Assembly: GCA_023132365.1 (NCBI GenBank)
Contig: JAGLYJ010000025.1
Span: 1 to 14,683, forward strand
Length of the DNA stretch: 14,683 nt
Source of the DNA: Mycoplasmatota bacterium
GTDB lineage: Bacteria > Bacillota_I > Bacilli_A > Izemoplasmatales > Hujiaoplasmataceae
Reading direction: 5' to 3'
Part shown: positions 6,563 to 12,875 of the stretch, in pieces
Layout: every line of letters starts with the position of its first letter
Numbering within the stretch: the first letter of the stretch is position 1
The notes under the pieces: model-generated
Told to the model about the DNA's origin: nothing
Databases searched by the model: none
What the model saw: only the letters and a program-made list of their open reading frames with translations
Translations under genes and position numbers: made by a program

Positions 6563-8191
6563 ATGAATGGCGATGTACTAACTTTAGAAAAAAAATTACT
6601 TAGTCGAAATAAGTGGACTTATAGTTTGGGTGGTATTGGTAGAGATATGATTTACCAATTAGTAGCCACCTTTTTTATTACTTATATTCAATTTTCTGGT
6701 TTAAACTTATCCGCAGCGCAATTCTCAGTTATTGGGATATTATTAGTTGTTGGTAGAGTTTGGGATGGAATTAATGATCCAATCATGGGTGGTATCGTTG
6801 ATAATACTAGATCTAAATGGGGTAAATTCAAGCCTTGGATTCTCTTGGGTGCCTTGCTAACAGGTGTAGCTGTAATCTTAATGTTTAATTATCGTCCTAG
6901 TGGATGGAATTTCGTTATATTCTTTGGTGTAATATATTTCTTCTGGGAAATAGCATTTACATTAAACGACATACCGTATTGGTCATTATTACCTAATCTC
7001 GCATCAAACAAGAAGAGTAGAGATCAAATTACGATGATGGTAGTTGTATTTGCTGCTGTAGGAGCTTTTATTGCGAATGCTGTTATCAGCTTTACAACAG
7101 TAGGAAATGCTGTTAAAGGCTATTCTATGATTTCTATTACGTTTGTTCTGTTCTTTATTTTATGTACATTGTTAACTGTATTTGGCGTAAAAGAACCAAG
7201 AAAAGAAAAATCTGATAATGAAGAAAAAATATCAATCAAACAAATGTTTAATGCAATAAGAAAGAACGATCAACTGTTGTGGTCTGCATTGGCGTTGTTA
7301 TTATATACAGTAGGTTCTAATTTATTAGTGGCTTTAGGATATAACTTTTTCTATATGGAATTAGGATATGACGGGTCAATGATTATCATATTCGTTGCTA
7401 CCTTTGGAGTTTCTACCATTTTGATTCAAAGTTTTTATTCAAAAATAGCTAAAAAATTTAACCGAAGAAGTTTATTGAAACTAAGTATCTTTATTCTTGC
7501 ATTTGGATATTTAATGATGTTGTTAATAGGATATCTACCATTCTTACCAATCACGTTAATTACAGTTTGTATTTTTGGAGGATTAGTATTTAGTGGACAA
7601 GCTATTTTTTATATGATAACCATTGTAAATATGACTAATACAATTGAATATAATGAATATACTACAGGAAGAAGAAATGAAGCGGTTTTATTCAGCCTAA
7701 GACCATTTGTTACTAAATTAGCAAGTGCCTTACAACAAGGGATTGTTACTTTAGTACTAATAGTTTCTGGTATTTTTGTTTTAAGTCAAAATGTTTCTCA
7801 GTTAGAAGCACAGAAGAATGTCTTTGATAATCTAGAAGTTACACAACAAGTTGATTATAAAGCTAACATACTTTTAAGGTCTGAGATATTAGATGACGTA
7901 GATATTGAATTAGAATCTAAAGAAGCGGTTTATGATGCATTACAACTTGTTACTTTTGAAGATAGTGATAATGATGGAATTGAAGAAATGACTATCAATG
8001 ATGCAGCTAATACAGCTTTTAAAGATCAAGCGACAGGATCTATGCGAATTATTATGAGACTGACCATAACAATCTTACCAATTTTATTGATAACTGGAGC
8101 ATATTATATTTTTCATAAAAAGTTTATAATAACCGAAGAATATTATGATAATATGCTAGTTGAAATAAGTAAAAGACAAGTAAATGAGTAG
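6563..8191 (+). CDS. GPH-family (MelB-like) sugar:cation symporter with extracellular insert
   Basis: A 542-residue transporter of the glycoside-pentoside-hexuronide:cation symporter family, expected to import a sugar or glycoside with Na+ or H+. The family signature WDGINDPIMGGIVDNT begins at 67 and continues to GKFKPW. A second signature, NTIEYNEYTTGRR, is at 359-371. The ATG at 6563 is chosen because AAGGAG lies five bases upstream and an in-frame TTG 30 bases earlier sits at the likely transcript start. The oddity is a soluble stretch of about 80 residues (about 411-494) between helices 11 and 12, where relatives have a short loop. It contains DSDNDG at 467-472, a DxDxDG calcium-loop pattern, and by MFS topology should face outside. 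No sugar hydrolase is adjacent, so the substrate is unknown. Confidence 0.87.
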   Translation: MNGDVLTLEKKLLSRNKWTYSLGGIGRDMIYQLVATFFITYIQFSGLNLSAAQFSVIGILLVVGRVWDGINDPIMGGIVDNTRSKWGKFKPWILLGALLTGVAVILMFNYRPSGWNFVIFFGVIYFFWEIAFTLNDIPYWSLLPNLASNKKSRDQITMMVVVFAAVGAFIANAVISFTTVGNAVKGYSMISITFVLFFILCTLLTVFGVKEPRKEKSDNEEKISIKQMFNAIRKNDQLLWSALALLLYTVGSNLLVALGYNFFYMELGYDGSMIIIFVATFGVSTILIQSFYSKIAKKFNRRSLLKLSIFILAFGYLMMLLIGYLPFLPITLITVCIFGGLVFSGQAIFYMITIVNMTNTIEYNEYTTGRRNEAVLFSLRPFVTKLASALQQGIVTLVLIVSGIFVLSQNVSQLEAQKNVFDNLEVTQQVDYKANILLRSEILDDVDIELESKEAVYDALQLVTFEDSDNDGIEEMTINDAANTAFKDQATGSMRIIMRLTITILPILLITGAYYIFHKKFIITEEYYDNMLVEISKRQVNE

Positions 8192-8213
8192 AGTAACCAA
8201 TATTGTATTATGA

Positions 8214-8242
8214 TTGACATATGTCTAAAATTGTAATAAAAT
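8214..8242 (+). promoter_or_regulatory. Promoter of the UPF0251-NifX operon with palindrome
   Basis: TTGACA (8214-8219), a 17-base spacer and TAAAAT (8237-8242) form a near-consensus promoter. The perfect palindrome GACATATGTC (8216-8225) overlaps the -35 box and is a candidate operator, possibly for the encoded UPF0251 regulator itself. Confidence 0.75.
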
Positions 8243-8264
8243 ATAGAAAAGAGGTGCTTAATTT

Positions 8265-8603
8265 ATGCCAAGACCAAACAAACCAAGAAACATCTGCAAG
8301 ATGCCTAAATATTCTGTTTTTGGACCAAAAGGCGTAAAAATGAATAAATTGAATAAGGTTGAATTAAGAATAGATGAATTAGAAACCATTAGATTAATTG
8401 ATCTTTTTGACTACACCCAAGAAGAAGCTGCAGCTCAAATGAATGTGGCTAGAACTACAGTTCAAAGAATCTATAATATTGCAAGGACTAAATTAGCTCA
8501 TTCTTTAATCGAAGGCTCAGTTATCGTGGTTGAAGGTGGAGAAATTGTTCTATGTGATGAGGATTGTGAGAAGTGTATGGAAAAATATCACACAAAAAAT
8601 TAA
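8265..8603 (+). CDS. UPF0251 (DUF134) helix-turn-helix protein
   Basis: A 112-residue protein matching UPF0251/DUF134: N-terminal MPRPNKPRNICKMPK, then VELRIDELETIRLIDL, a sigma-region-4-like helix-turn-helix at about 50-75 (TQEEAAAQMNVARTTVQRIY), and a C-terminal strand ending in LCDEDCEKC. Cysteines 97, 101 and 104, with Cys11, could bind a metal or Fe-S cluster; this is inference. The family is common in anaerobes and archaea next to NifX/NifB-like proteins, as here. Its DNA target is not established; a redox- or metal-responsive regulator is a reasonable guess. The NifX-like gene follows by 30 bases. The start has GAGGTG nearby. Confidence 0.88.
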   Translation: MPRPNKPRNICKMPKYSVFGPKGVKMNKLNKVELRIDELETIRLIDLFDYTQEEAAAQMNVARTTVQRIYNIARTKLAHSLIEGSVIVVEGGEIVLCDEDCEKCMEKYHTKN

Positions 8604-8633
8604 AGATATTAAGAAAACCTATAGGAGGATGAA

Positions 8634-8984
8634 ATGAGAGTTGCATTAGCAATAGATAATGACATGATTACACAACATTTTGGACATTGTGAATATTTTG
8701 TTGTATACGAAGTTGAAAACAAAGAGATTAAAGGGTCAGAAATTTATAAAAACCCACCACATCAAAAGGGGTTTCAACCTAAGTTTTTAAAAGAAAACAA
8801 TATTGATGTTCTAATTACAGGTAATATAGGACAAATGGCTGTAAACCTTATGAACAATTTTGGGATACAATGTATAAAAGGTGTAAATGGAAATTTAGTT
8901 GATGTTATTAATGCTTATGTTGATGGTTCATTAGAATCAAATGATACAGTATGTAATCAACATATGCATCATAAAGACGAATAA
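8634..8984 (+). CDS. NifX/NifB-like dinitrogenase iron-molybdenum cofactor family protein
   Basis: A 116-residue single-domain protein of the NifX/VnfX/NafY-like fold, which binds metal-sulfur cofactors or their precursors. It begins MRVALAIDNDMITQHFGHCEY, with the conserved HFGH at 15-18, and continues with IDVLITGNIGQMAVNLM. The C-terminal tail is CNQHMHHKDE, an added His/Cys-rich metal-binding end. No nitrogenase genes are present. In anaerobes this type is usually unrelated to nitrogen fixation and is linked to Fe-S or orange-protein-type cofactors. AGGAGG lies five bases before the ATG. It is the second gene of a two-gene operon and is followed by a terminator. Confidence 0.87.
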   Translation: MRVALAIDNDMITQHFGHCEYFVVYEVENKEIKGSEIYKNPPHQKGFQPKFLKENNIDVLITGNIGQMAVNLMNNFGIQCIKGVNGNLVDVINAYVDGSLESNDTVCNQHMHHKDE

Positions 8985-8992
8985 ATTAACGT

Positions 8993-9018
8993 AAAAAGCA
9001 TTCTAAGAATGCTTTTTT
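8993..9018 (+). terminator. Terminator of the UPF0251-NifX operon
   Basis: AAAAAGCATTC (8993-9003) and GAATGCTTTTT (9007-9017) form an 11-pair stem with loop TAA and a T-tail. Confidence 0.9.
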
Positions 9019-9024
9019 AATTAA

Positions 9025-9138
9025 TATAATACTAAATTTAAAGAACTGATAACTGAATTAGTTGGGGTATCTGGAGATTTACTATATTCTCCAATTGCTT
9101 TGAAAGGTTCATGTGTTTTAAAATTAGAAGATAAATAA
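9025..9138 (+). pseudogene. Short open stretch, possible gene remnant
   Basis: A stop-free frame after the terminator reads ...ELITELVGVSGDLLYSPI, then ALKGSCVLKLEDK and TAA at 9136-9138. It looks protein-like and ends just before the downstream hairpin, but has no start codon, ribosome site or promoter. A C-terminal remnant of a lost gene is possible. A FeoA-like end was considered, but the match is too thin to name. Confidence 0.22.
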
Positions 9139-9166
9139 AAAAGTTGTAGAATTTTCTACAACTTTT
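9137..9166 (-). terminator. Terminator of the EEP nuclease gene
   Basis: AAAAGTTGTAGAA (9139-9151) and TTCTACAACTTTT (9154-9166) make a 13-pair stem with a two-base TT loop as drawn. On the minus strand it runs into a six-base T-tract (9142-9137), four bases beyond the stop codon. Confidence 0.88.
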
Positions 9167-9169
9167 CTT

Positions 9170-10297
9170 TTAACTATTTAATGTAATTTCTAATTTAACA
9201 GGATTGTGATCACTATATACGAAATTCTCATCTAATGTTTCAGCACTGCTAATTGTTACGTTTGGTGAGACTATAAATCCATCTATTACATAATACTGAT
9301 TATTTGCAGAATTAACTTTATCTAATGGTTGGTTTAATAATCTACATGTAGGTACTGAAATATCAATCCCAAATTGGAAATTGTTTACTAAGAACCAATC
9401 GTCATCTATAGGTGGTGCTTGCCAGTAATTCTCATCAATTAATTCATATAAGTAATCATAAGTGTAAGTATCTGTTCCTGAGTTGTAAGTTATATCAACG
9501 GCATCAGGAAATGTTTGATTAAAATCTCCACCCACAACGACATAATTACCTAAGTCATATTCAATCTGCATAATTGCTTGCAAAGCAGCAGTTTCTTCCT
9601 GTCTCATTGAACCATCATCATAAGCAGATAGATGGACATTAATAACTATAAGTTCCTTATCTGTACCATTAATAGGGAATCTAGATATTAGAATACATCT
9701 TTTTAAATTAGCTAATCTTAGAGGCCAAGAAAAACTTCCTGGTAATTGAATTCTTTCTGCTTCACTAGTATAGTTATCTGAAAATGTAGCTATACCTGAA
9801 TTAACTTTACCCATCATCTGAGTAATATCTAATGGGAATGGTACAAATACACATCGATAATTGTAAGCTAGAACTGAAGCACTTCCTAGAATTGTTTTAT
9901 AATGATCATACTGATCAATATTGTATGATCTACTAGAGTCAACATCAACTTCTTGTAATAGATAAATATCAACATTTTCTCTTTCTAAAATACTACTTAT
10001 ACCATCTATATTTGCTTCAACTTCCTCCTTAGTATCCATTCTACCTTTTTCGCCACCATCCATAACAAAATCTTCAGTTTCACTTAATGATGCGTATCCA
10101 GTATTAAAAGTTAGAAGCTTAATTGTAGTGTCAAGATCAAAATAATTATCGCTGCTATTATCGCTATTATCACTGACTTCAATTATTTTTGATTCAGGTG
10201 GTTTAAACTCTGTTAAATGTAAAGTTAATATAAAACCTGCCCCCAAAAAAATGACTAAAGTTATTATAATTAAAATAATTTTAAACGCTCTCTTCAT
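9170..10297 (-). CDS. Membrane-anchored endonuclease/exonuclease/phosphatase-family protein
   Basis: A 375-residue protein with one N-terminal hydrophobic helix (about 4-27), then an Asp/Ser-rich linker and an EEP catalytic domain outside the membrane. EEP enzymes are metal-dependent phosphodiesterases (DNase I, exonuclease III, sphingomyelinase and relatives). Motifs: FNTG (Asn65), LLQE (Glu116, metal ligand), NVHLS (220-224), GGDFN (256-260, Asp258 and Asn260), IDGF (Asp339) and the closing SDH (362-364). The start ATG at 10297 is chosen because GGAGGAA lies seven bases upstream; an in-frame ATG 30 bases earlier overlaps the -10-like TATAAT (10324-10319). It is a single-gene unit. DNA, RNA or lipid could be the substrate. 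A surface nuclease fits the EndA-type lipoprotein nearby. Confidence 0.83.
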   Translation of the reverse strand: MKRAFKIILIIITLVIFLGAGFILTLHLTEFKPPESKIIEVSDNSDNSSDNYFDLDTTIKLLTFNTGYASLSETEDFVMDGGEKGRMDTKEEVEANIDGISSILERENVDIYLLQEVDVDSSRSYNIDQYDHYKTILGSASVLAYNYRCVFVPFPLDITQMMGKVNSGIATFSDNYTSEAERIQLPGSFSWPLRLANLKRCILISRFPINGTDKELIVINVHLSAYDDGSMRQEETAALQAIMQIEYDLGNYVVVGGDFNQTFPDAVDITYNSGTDTYTYDYLYELIDENYWQAPPIDDDWFLVNNFQFGIDISVPTCRLLNQPLDKVNSANNQYYVIDGFIVSPNVTISSAETLDENFVYSDHNPVKLEITLNS

Positions 10298-10353
10298 AGT
10301 TGTCTTCCTCCACAATATATTATACACATAATTAATGGTTTTTGTAGTAGATA

Positions 10354-10382
10354 TTCAAAAAACAAGGCGCTTATAGTATAAT
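10354..10382 (+). promoter_or_regulatory. Possible orphan promoter
   Basis: TTCAAA (10354-10359), a 17-base spacer and TATAAT (10377-10382) form a plausible promoter with no open gene until 10556. It could add to the P-II-like gene's expression or make a short RNA. A chance match is possible in such AT-rich DNA. Confidence 0.25.
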
Positions 10383-10501
10383 CATATATAGGAAGTGCAA
10401 TTTTAATTAAAAGAATAATTATTAAAAAAATATTATAGATACTGTTAATTAGATAGGAACATAATAATAGAAGAAATTTAAGGTAAAGCAAAAAAACAGC
10501 C

Positions 10502-10529
10502 TTGACATATACTAAATAAAAGGTATAAA
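10502..10529 (+). promoter_or_regulatory. Promoter of the P-II-like gene
   Basis: TTGACA (10502-10507), a 16-base spacer and TATAAA (10524-10529) lie 26 bases before the start codon. Confidence 0.75.
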
Positions 10530-10555
10530 AACAGTCGGCGAAAAGGAAAAATATT

Positions 10556-10894
10556 ATGAAATTAGTGATTTATGTAATGAATAAAATTGAATTACTAGAT
10601 GAGTTTTTACGAGAGCTAAAATCAAATAAAATTAATGGAGCTACAATATTAAAGTCTACAGGTATGGTAAGAAAGTTGATTCAAAGTAATGATATGCAAT
10701 TTATAGGATCACTCAAAGCGTTATTTGATAATCCAAGAAAAGAATCATATGTTATTCTATTAGCGCTTCCAAAAGAACAAGTGGAAACTGTTTTTAAAAT
10801 AATAGATAGCGTTTGTGGAAGTCTTGAAGAACCAAATTCAGGAATTGCATTCACACTACCTATTGAAGACATAAAAGGATTTAAATTTAACTAA
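10556..10894 (+). CDS. P-II-like small signalling protein
   Basis: A 112-residue cytoplasmic protein resembling the P-II/CutA ferredoxin-like fold as found in many Firmicutes. It begins MKLVIYVMNKIELLDEFL, then NGATILKSTGMVRK (27-40), the segment matching the P-II strand-loop with its GxGR-like turn. A long middle part replaces the classic T-loop, and it ends GIAFTLPIEDIKG. The conserved uridylylated Tyr of GlnB is not evident, so it is probably not a GlnB/GlnK of nitrogen control; ligand and partner are unknown. It has its own promoter, an AAGG ribosome site and no operon partner. A second in-frame ATG eight codons in is possible but would lose the first strand. Confidence 0.6.
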   Translation: MKLVIYVMNKIELLDEFLRELKSNKINGATILKSTGMVRKLIQSNDMQFIGSLKALFDNPRKESYVILLALPKEQVETVFKIIDSVCGSLEEPNSGIAFTLPIEDIKGFKFN

Positions 10895-10902
10895 TAAAAT
10901 TT

Positions 10903-10923
10903 ACATTATTATGGTAATGTTTT
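10903..10923 (+). terminator. Weak hairpin after the P-II-like gene
   Basis: ACATTA (10903-10908) pairs with TAATGT (10915-10920), followed by T residues. The six-pair AT-rich stem is marginal. Confidence 0.35.
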
Positions 10924-10990
10924 ATATATCTAAAACCAATTATTGTAAAAATAGTTTTATAAAAAGCTAAAAATAATAATAATGATACTT

Positions 10991-11018
10991 AAAGAAGTTG
11001 ATGGTCAACTTCTTTTTT
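10991..11018 (+). terminator. Strong terminator before rimM
   Basis: AAAGAAGTTGA (10991-11001) and TCAACTTCTTT (11005-11015) form an 11-pair stem with loop TGG and a T6 run (11013-11018). It isolates rimM-trmD from the P-II-like gene. Confidence 0.88.
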
Positions 11019-11039
11019 GTTTCAAAAAAATACTGAATA

Positions 11040-11048
11040 TGATACAAT
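11040..11048 (+). promoter_or_regulatory. Probable extended -10 of the rimM-trmD operon
   Basis: TGATACAAT (11040-11048) is an extended -10 with one mismatch, 24 bases before the rimM ATG. The -35 (TTTCAA at 11020-11025) is weak. Confidence 0.5.
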
Positions 11049-11072
11049 TTATATATAGGAAATGGTGATACA

Positions 11073-11576
11073 ATGGAATATTTAAAGGTAGGAAAAATAC
11101 TGAATACTCGAGGGTTGAAGGGCGAATTGAAAATCAAATCTCTTACTGATTTTCAAGAAGACCGTTATCAAAAAGGGAATAAAATATATATTCATTTTCA
11201 AAACAAATATTTAGAATTTGAAGTATTAAAATATAGAAGTATCAAAAACCAAGATATGCTTATACTTAAAAGCAATGAAGATATCAATCTAGTAGAAAAA
11301 TATAAGGGCTCAGATATCTTTGTATCATCTGAAAGTGATATTACTCTATATGAAGATGAATATCATATTTCAGAGATTATTGGACTGAAAGTTTATCAGA
11401 AAGAGATTTTAATTGGATCTGTTGTTGATATTAGAGATTATCCTCAAGGAGATTATTTAGACATTCTATTAGAAACTAAGAAACATGCATATATTCCTTT
11501 TAGGGATGAATTTGTTATTGAAGTTAATGAGGATGAAGAATACATTAAGATAGTTGAAATGGAGGGATTAATATGA
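11073..11576 (+). CDS. rimM: Ribosome maturation factor RimM
   Basis: RimM helps assemble the head of the 30S subunit, near protein S19. The 167-residue length is typical. The N-terminal RimM barrel opens with YLKVGKILNTRGLKGELKI (3-21), matching the family's conserved VGKI...HGLKGE segment. The C-terminal PRC barrel (about 90-165) includes IGLKVY, IGSVVDI and GDYLDILL. The stop TGA (11574-11576) overlaps the trmD ATG by four bases (ATGA), implying coupled translation. In many bacteria rpsP precedes rimM; here the upstream gene is the P-II-like one, behind a strong terminator. Confidence 0.94.
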   Translation: MEYLKVGKILNTRGLKGELKIKSLTDFQEDRYQKGNKIYIHFQNKYLEFEVLKYRSIKNQDMLILKSNEDINLVEKYKGSDIFVSSESDITLYEDEYHISEIIGLKVYQKEILIGSVVDIRDYPQGDYLDILLETKKHAYIPFRDEFVIEVNEDEEYIKIVEMEGLI

Positions 11577-12250
11577 GAATTACAGTACTGACATTATTTC
11601 CAGCTATGTTTCCAGCTATTTTAAACGATTCTATCATTAAAAGAGCAAAGGAGAACAACCTTGTTACTTTTGAAATAATTAATTTTAGAGATTTTTCTTC
11701 CAACAAACATAAAATGGTAGATGATACACCGTATGGTGGAGGGGCAGGTATGGTTTTAGCAGTAGAACCAATATACAAAGCTTTAACAAGTATTGAAGGA
11801 TATGAATCTGCATTAAAAATATTGTTAACACCACAAGGAAAGACATATCATCAATCAGTTGCCAAAGAGTTAATATCAGAAGAACATATCATTCTTATTT
11901 GTGGCCATTACGAAGGCTTTGATGATCGCGTTAGAGAATTTATTGATATTGAAGTATCTATAGGGGATTATGTTTTAACCGGTGGTGAGATTGCTGCTCT
12001 TACAATAATTGATTCAGTTGTTCGACTAATTCCAGGTGCTTTGGGGTCAAAAGAATCATATGAAAACGATTCTTTTTATGAAGATACATTGGATTATCCT
12101 CAATACACAAAACCAAGAGAATTTAGGGGTCTTAAAGTTCCAGATGTATTGCTTAGTGGCAATCATCAAGAAATAGCTAAATGGCGAGAAGAAATGAAAG
12201 TAAAAAGGACTTTAGAAAGACGACCTGATTTACATAAAAAAAGTAATTGA
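11573..12250 (+). CDS. trmD: tRNA (guanine-37-N1)-methyltransferase
   Basis: TrmD methylates G37 next to the anticodon of tRNAs reading CNN codons, using S-adenosylmethionine, and prevents frameshifting. It is a cytoplasmic dimer with a trefoil knot. Family motifs are DTPYGGGAGMV (51-61), LLTPQGK (84-90), ICGHYEGFDDRV (109-120), the knot SIGDYVLTGGE (129-139), and SGNHQEIAKWR (195-205) in the C-terminal helix domain. The 225-residue length is slightly short but complete. The start overlaps the rimM stop. It ends in TGA, a further sign of the standard code. rplS follows after 129 bases with its own promoter. Confidence 0.96.
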   Translation: MRITVLTLFPAMFPAILNDSIIKRAKENNLVTFEIINFRDFSSNKHKMVDDTPYGGGAGMVLAVEPIYKALTSIEGYESALKILLTPQGKTYHQSVAKELISEEHIILICGHYEGFDDRVREFIDIEVSIGDYVLTGGEIAALTIIDSVVRLIPGALGSKESYENDSFYEDTLDYPQYTKPREFRGLKVPDVLLSGNHQEIAKWREEMKVKRTLERRPDLHKKSN

Positions 12251-12268
12251 ATTTTACGAAAAAAATAA

Positions 12269-12297
12269 TTGATTTTGTTATTATATTATGATATAAT
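12269..12297 (+). promoter_or_regulatory. rplS promoter
   Basis: TTGATT (12269-12274), a 17-base spacer and TATAAT (12292-12297), preceded by TG (TGATATAAT), form a strong promoter. The expected transcript starts near 12304, giving a leader of about 75 bases. Confidence 0.8.
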
Positions 12298-12300
12298 ACT

Positions 12301-12372
12301 AACCGCTGAAAAGAATTTATCTTATGCTATGTTCCGCTGAAACTCCAAGAACATAGACAATCAAAAGGAGTT
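12301..12372 (+). promoter_or_regulatory. L19-type ribosomal protein leader
   Basis: Position and features fit the L19 leader known in low-GC Gram-positives, thought to mediate feedback control by L19. The stem CTATGTTC (12327-12334)/GAACATAG (12349-12356) is a perfect eight pairs. Its 14-base loop contains AACTCC (12341-12346), complementary to GGAGTT (12367-12372), which includes the rplS ribosome site. CCGCTGAAA occurs twice (12303-12311 and 12334-12342). Leader identity is from memory of the family; the pairings are seen directly. Confidence 0.65.
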
Positions 12373-12379
12373 GACCAAA

Positions 12380-12727
12380 ATGTCGCAGCAAATAATTAAA
12401 GAATTAACGCAAGAATATATCAGAAATGATATCCCTGAGTTCCGTCCAGGAGACACTCTACAAGTTCACATCAAGATTAAAGAAGGTAACAGAGAACGTA
12501 TCCAAATTTTCGAAGGTCTTTGTATTAAAAGACAAAACGGAGGAGTTGGAGAAACTTACACAGTAAGAAAAATTTCTTATGGTGTTGGTGTTGAGAAAAC
12601 ATTCTTATTACATTCACCAATGGTTGATAAAATCGTTGTTAAACGTAGAGGTAAAGTTAGACGTGCTTACTTAGGCTACATTCGCGGATTATCTGCAAAA
12701 GCATCAAGAATTAAAGAGAGAAGATAA
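12380..12727 (+). CDS. rplS: 50S ribosomal protein L19
   Basis: L19 lies at the 30S-50S interface of the ribosome. The product from ATG 12380 is 115 residues, the usual L19 length. It reads MSQQIIKELTQEYIRNDIPE at the start, then FRPGDTLQVHIKIKEGNRER, FEGLCIKRQNGG, and the basic C-terminal KVRRAYLGYIRGLSAKASRI. The ATG is preferred to the in-frame TTG at 12371 because AAGGAG (12365-12370) abuts the TTG and sits nine bases from the ATG. It is a single-gene unit with its own promoter, leader and terminator. Confidence 0.97.
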   Translation: MSQQIIKELTQEYIRNDIPEFRPGDTLQVHIKIKEGNRERIQIFEGLCIKRQNGGVGETYTVRKISYGVGVEKTFLLHSPMVDKIVVKRRGKVRRAYLGYIRGLSAKASRIKERR

Positions 12728-12730
12728 ATG

Positions 12731-12755
12731 GAAAAGAGCTATTGTAGCTCTTTTT
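12731..12755 (+). terminator. rplS terminator
   Basis: AAAAGAGCTA (12731-12740) and TAGCTCTTTT (12744-12753), loop TTG, are followed by further T residues. Confidence 0.92.
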
Positions 12756-12808
12756 TGTTTAAAGTGCACAAAAAACACTGAAAAACTATGTTAAATAATG
12801 TAATTTCG

Positions 12809-12846
12809 TTGCAAGCATTTGTTTTTAATGTTAGAATACATGTATT
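12809..12846 (+). promoter_or_regulatory. Promoter of the ccpA-like gene with palindrome at the start site
   Basis: TTGCAA (12809-12814), a 17-base spacer and TAGAAT (12832-12837), with an upstream TG (TGTTAGAAT), form a good extended promoter. The perfect 12-base palindrome AATACATGTATT (12835-12846) overlaps the -10 and the probable transcript start and could be an operator. It does not match cre. Confidence 0.68.
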
Positions 12847-12875
12847 AAATATTATCGATGAAAGGGTATGGTATT

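Noticed and set aside
10298..10327. Upstream ATG for the EEP protein
   Set aside because: It overlaps a TATAAT box, while GGAGG is placed correctly for the ATG at 10297.
10361..10380. Possible second cre site around AAGGCGCTTATAG
   Set aside because: Too many mismatches to the consensus, with half of the palindrome missing.
10294..10491. Minus-strand hydrophobic open frame of 65 codons upstream of the EEP gene
   Set aside because: TTG start with no ribosome site, overlaps the EEP start region, and composition is what AT-rich DNA gives by chance.
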